This document shows, in pieces, positions 61,027-64,000 of a stretch of 64,000 nt of DNA. Below the pieces are notes generated by a model. It did not search any database, had not been told where the DNA came from, and was given only the letters and a program-made list of their open reading frames with translations. Made by a program: the position numbers and the translations under genes. Positions within the stretch are counted from its first letter, which is position 1. Each line of letters opens with the position of its first letter. Source of the DNA: Mesorhizobium sp. ES1-1 (lineage in GTDB: Bacteria; Pseudomonadota; Alphaproteobacteria; Rhizobiales; Rhizobiaceae); the NCBI RefSeq assembly GCF_020164785.1, contig NZ_JAIUGX010000001.1:310001-374000 (forward strand), read 5' to 3'.

Positions 61027-62163
61027 ATGAGCGACATTCTCACCATCGCCGACCTCAAGGATCTGGCCCGCCGTCGTGTGCCCAAGATGTTCTTCGACTA
61101 CGCCGATTCCGGCTCCTGGACCGAGGGCACCTATCGGGCCAACGAGGAAGACTTCCAGAAGATCAAGTTTCGCCAGCGCGTGCTGGTCGACATGGACAAT
61201 CGCTCGCTGGAATCCACGATGATCGGGGAGAAAGTCTCGATGCCGGTGGCCTTGGCGCCAACCGGCATGACCGGCATGCAGCACGCCGATGGCGAGATGC
61301 TTGCAGCGCAGGCGGCCGAGGAATTCGGAGTGCCGTTCACACTGTCGACCATGAGCATATGCTCGATCGAGGATGTCGCGTCAGCAACCACCAAGCCGTT
61401 CTGGTTCCAGCTCTACGTCCTGCGCGACAAGGGGTTCGTGCTCGACCTGATCGACAGGGCTAAAGCTGCGAAATGCTCGGCTCTCGTGCTGACGCTCGAC
61501 CTGCAGATCCTTGGCCAGCGCCATAAGGACATCCGCAACGGGCTTTCGGCGCCACCCAGGCTGACACTGCCCAACATTCTCGACATGGCGATCCGCCCGC
61601 GCTGGTGCGCCGCCATGGCGGGAACGAAACGGCGGACGTTCCGCAACATTGTCGGCCATGCAAAGGGTGTAGCCGATATGGCCACCCTGGCTTCGTGGAC
61701 GAAGGAGCAGTTCGATCAGCATCTTTCATGGAAGGATATCGACTGGATCAGGGAGCGCTGGGGCGGCAAGCTGATCCTGAAAGGGATCCTCGACAGGGAA
61801 GACGCGCTGATGGCCGCCGAGACCGGCGCCGAGGCGATCATCGTCTCCAACCATGGCGGGCGCCAGCTCGATGGCGCGTCGTCATCGATCATGGCGCTGG
61901 AGGAGATCGCCGATGCGGTCGGCGACACAATCGAAGTGCATATGGATGGCGGCATCCGTTCGGGCCAGGACGTGCTGAAAGCACTGTGCCTGGGCGCCAA
62001 GGGCACCTATATCGGGCGGCCCTTTCTTTACGGCTTGGGCGCGCTGGGCAAGGAAGGGGTTACCAAGGCGTTGGAAATCATCCGAAAGGAGATGGACATA
62101 ACGCTGGCACTGTGCGGAAAGCGGCTGGTCACCGACATGGGCAAGGACCAACTCCGACGTTAA
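61027..62163 (+). CDS. lldD: L-lactate dehydrogenase / alpha-hydroxy-acid oxidase (FMN)
   Basis: A protein of 378 residues of the FMN-dependent alpha-hydroxy-acid dehydrogenase family: MFFDYADSGSWTE, PVALAPTGMTGMQHADGE, TLDLQILGQRHKD, LILKGILDREDAL and the catalytic SNHGGRQLDGA. It oxidises L-lactate to pyruvate with electrons to the membrane quinone pool, or a related acid. It is co-directional with the GntR regulator. The protein phosphatase gene follows after 16 bases. Confidence 0.93.
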   Translation: MSDILTIADLKDLARRRVPKMFFDYADSGSWTEGTYRANEEDFQKIKFRQRVLVDMDNRSLESTMIGEKVSMPVALAPTGMTGMQHADGEMLAAQAAEEFGVPFTLSTMSICSIEDVASATTKPFWFQLYVLRDKGFVLDLIDRAKAAKCSALVLTLDLQILGQRHKDIRNGLSAPPRLTLPNILDMAIRPRWCAAMAGTKRRTFRNIVGHAKGVADMATLASWTKEQFDQHLSWKDIDWIRERWGGKLILKGILDREDALMAAETGAEAIIVSNHGGRQLDGASSSIMALEEIADAVGDTIEVHMDGGIRSGQDVLKALCLGAKGTYIGRPFLYGLGALGKEGVTKALEIIRKEMDITLALCGKRLVTDMGKDQLRR

Positions 62164-62179
62164 TGTCGACGGCCCGAGC

Positions 62180-62971
62180 ATGGAGAAGACGCAAGCATTG
62201 GTATCCCCAGGCATCCACTTTCTCGACGCACGTGGCCCGGCCGGCATGCGCCTCTACGCAATTGGTGACGTACATGGCAGGCTCGATCTGTTGGCCGCCA
62301 TGCATGGCAGAATCCGGGATGAAATCGAACGCGACCCGCCGGAAGACTGGCGCGTCATCCATCTTGGAGATTATGTCGACCGCGGCCCCGATTCCAAAGG
62401 CGTCATCGATTTTCTCATCGAAGCACGGCAGCGCGACCCCCGCCATCTGATGCTCGCCGGCAATCACGATGTGGGCTTTCTCGATTTTCTGAGAGCGCCC
62501 GATCCCGATGGGCTTTTCATGCGCTTTGGGGGCGTGCAGACGGCGCAGTCCTATGGCGTGCCGTTCAACGAAGGACCCAATGCCTGGTTCGGCAAGGCCG
62601 AGACCCTGTTTCGAAGAGCGCACGCGGCTTTGGTCAATGCCGTACCGCAGAGCCATGTCGACTTTCTGCGGTCGCTAAATTTTTCCGTGTCGCTAGGCGA
62701 CTTCTTCTTTTGCCACGCGGGCATCAAGCCCGGCACGGCACTGGACAAGCAAAGTCCGCAGGATCTGATCTGGATACGCGACGTCTTCCACGATCACACG
62801 GGCCTCTATCCGAAGATCGTGGTGCATGGCCATACGCCCGTGCCCGAGGCACAGGTGCTGCCCAACCGCGTCAACGTCGACACGCTTGCCTGGCAATCAG
62901 GCATGCTGAGCGCGCTCGTCGTCGACGGGTCGGACAAGCGCATCCTGACAATGACAGTGAAGGCGATGTAA
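62180..62971 (+). CDS. Serine/threonine-protein-phosphatase-like metallophosphoesterase
   Basis: A protein of 263 residues with all PPP-family motifs: GDVHGR (29-34), GDYVDRGPDSKGV, GNHD, and later histidines in FCHAG and VVHGHTP. It resembles bacterial PrpA/ApaH-type phosphatases; the substrate is unknown. It begins 16 bases after lldD, so it is probably in the same operon. Confidence 0.9.
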   Translation: MEKTQALVSPGIHFLDARGPAGMRLYAIGDVHGRLDLLAAMHGRIRDEIERDPPEDWRVIHLGDYVDRGPDSKGVIDFLIEARQRDPRHLMLAGNHDVGFLDFLRAPDPDGLFMRFGGVQTAQSYGVPFNEGPNAWFGKAETLFRRAHAALVNAVPQSHVDFLRSLNFSVSLGDFFFCHAGIKPGTALDKQSPQDLIWIRDVFHDHTGLYPKIVVHGHTPVPEAQVLPNRVNVDTLAWQSGMLSALVVDGSDKRILTMTVKAM

Positions 62972-62987
62972 TCCTGATCGTCTCGCG

Positions 62988-63011
62988 CCGGAAGGCACGA
63001 AGGACTTCCGG
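62988..63011. terminator. Candidate terminator between convergent genes
   Basis: CCGGAAG (62988-62994) and CTTCCGG (63005-63011) pair perfectly around a 10-base loop, followed by ATTTC. The short T-run makes it weak, but the position between two convergent genes fits. Confidence 0.4.
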
Positions 63012-63014
63012 ATT

Positions 63015-63155
63015 TCAGCGCAGCGAGGCGGTGACGCCGTATCCGTCGACGGCATTATGGTTGTTGGCCGCGTCGGCGGCATAGATGCCCAGACCGCACA
63101 GCACGATGGCGGACAGCATGGCGAAGGACAGAAGCGCTGCTTTCACGGAATTCAT
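63015..63155 (-). CDS. 46-residue membrane or secreted peptide
   Basis: The product begins MNSVKAALLSFAMLSAIVLC, then GLGIYAADAANNHN: a single hydrophobic segment that could be a signal peptide (cleavage near YAADA) or a membrane anchor. ATG 63155 is chosen because the hydrophobic start follows it; AAGAG lies directly before. Short relatives with a similar tail occur in Mesorhizobium as far as I recall; function unknown. Confidence 0.5.
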   Translation of the reverse strand: MNSVKAALLSFAMLSAIVLCGLGIYAADAANNHNAVDGYGVTASLR

Positions 63156-63429
63156 CTCTTGTTTGAGCCTTCTGCATCTGTGCATCAGACGGTTACGAAT
63201 GCGTTGAAACAGAGAATTCGCTTCAAAGTTTCGGCGGTTTCGCGCTTCTAGGCATATTCTGTTTCGGCGGTGTGTCGCTCGGGTCACACAACCGGTTCAT
63301 CACCGTTGCGTAGAGCGTGCGCCTTCTAGGCCAGGCTGCGGACACAAGCCAAGTTCAAAGCAGCTGTCCCAAGGGGTTTCGCCGCCGCGTGCCAATTATG
63401 TCACGCATTACCAACCGGCGTCGGACGGA

Positions 63430-64000
63430 TCAGATCGTGGCTACCCAGGCGCGTGCAATGGCCAGGCCGGCAGCATCGGCTTCCGGCCCGTTGCGGGCCA
63501 TCTCGACATCGAGATTGCCGGCCCAGTACGGATGGCGCTCGGCGATGGTCGTGGCAAAGGAGGCGCTCCAGTCCTTCACCATCGGGCTGTCAGCCTCGAA
63601 ATGGAACTGGAAGCCGTAAACGGCCCGACCGATGCGAAACGCCTGGTTCTCGGCGACATCGTTGCCGGCAAGCCGCACGGCGTTATCAGGCAGCACGAAG
63701 GTATCGTCGTGCCATTGGAAGATCGGGAATTTTTCCGGCAGATCAGCCAGAACCGGATCGGTCTTCGCATCCGCCATCAGCGTCACGCCCTGCCAGCCGA
63801 ATTCATTGGCGCCGCCGATGCGGTTCTCGCCGCCGAAAGCACGGGCAACAAGCTGGCTGCCCAGGCAGATTCCGAGCACGGCCCGATCCTTTTCAGCGAA
63901 ATCGCGGGTCAGTTCGAGAAGGGACGGGAAATAGGGATAGTCGTCGTCGGCCAGGGCATTCTGGCCGCCACCCAGCACGATCATGGCATCGTGACCCGCC
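63430..64000 (-). CDS. Class I glutamine amidotransferase-like protein (N-terminus cut by window end)
   Basis: 190 residues are visible, running off the window. The nucleophile elbow is LGICLGSQLVARAFGG (Cys in GICLG) and the catalytic His-Glu lie in GFQFHFEAD. This is the GMP-synthase-like or GATase1 type often annotated as GMP synthase or gamma-glutamyl-hydrolase relative; there is no synthetase domain. It probably acts as a stand-alone glutamine amidotransferase; substrate unknown. The gene is isolated, with 274 bases to the small peptide gene. Confidence 0.8.
   Translation of the reverse strand, partial: AGHDAMIVLGGGQNALADDDYPYFPSLLELTRDFAEKDRAVLGICLGSQLVARAFGGENRIGGANEFGWQGVTLMADAKTDPVLADLPEKFPIFQWHDDTFVLPDNAVRLAGNDVAENQAFRIGRAVYGFQFHFEADSPMVKDWSASFATTIAERHPYWAGNLDVEMARNGPEADAAGLAIARAWVATI

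Overview
The window looks like chromosomal DNA of an alphaproteobacterium of the Rhizobiales, most probably Mesorhizobium or a close relative. The evidence is a high-GC coding style and a vitamin B6 degradation cluster whose proteins match, from memory, those characterised in Mesorhizobium loti in order and sequence. The housekeeping genes are also of rhizobial type (short HisG with HisZ, guaA, glcD-glcE-glcF, lldD, tspO, aqpZ). No rRNA, tRNA or CRISPR array was seen.

Layout. (1) 1-7415 (+): end of a polysaccharide locus with a glycosidase of family 2, a tandem alpha/beta hydrolase lacking both catalytic serines, an unknown protein and a Wzz/GumC-type co-polymerase with a degenerate kinase domain. 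(2) 7491-8605 (-): an XRE-cupin regulator and a GNAT acetyltransferase, with a near-perfect palindrome over the regulator's start codon. (3) 8889-28976: a vitamin B6 catabolic cluster. Pyridoxine 4-oxidase, pyridoxamine-pyruvate aminotransferase, pyridoxal 4-dehydrogenase and 4-pyridoxolactonase lead to 4-pyridoxic acid. 4-pyridoxate dehydrogenase, FHMPC dehydrogenase, HMPDC decarboxylase, the ring-opening oxygenase MHPCO and AAMS hydrolase take it to succinate semialdehyde, acetate, ammonia and CO2. Two different ABC importers, a YbhB-like protein and a DUF1185 protein lie inside the cluster. A FadR-type GntR regulator is divergent, and a consensus FadR-type site lies between it and the catabolic genes.

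(4) 29389-39400: a visibly more AT-rich accessory island of surface-glycan genes: GT2, GtrA flippase, two sulfotransferases, a polytopic membrane protein, a GT8-like transferase and a giant RgpF/GT4 protein. It carries a 141-bp MITE with TTA target duplication, a DUF6270-like pseudogene with three lesions and an IS3-type transposase remnant, and it ends at the 3' end of guaA, a known integration hotspot. (5) 39419-53819: core genes guaA, mtn, a thioesterase, tspO, an rsmB-like methyltransferase, aqpZ, an acyl-CoA ligase, hisG-hisZ-hisS, tag, an L,D-transpeptidase and a divergent folD paralogue.

(6) 53832-58535 (-): the glycolate oxidase operon glcD-glcE-glcF, interrupted between glcD and glcE by a DUF559 (Vsr-fold) endonuclease gene whose two ends are encoded by 53-bp inverted copies of a double-hairpin repeat. 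(7) 58681-64000: a DUF3422 protein, a GntR regulator with lldD, a serine/threonine-type phosphatase, a tiny membrane protein and a truncated glutamine amidotransferase. A shared 19-bp motif upstream of glcD and of the GntR-lldD pair suggests the two alpha-hydroxyacid oxidation units are co-regulated.
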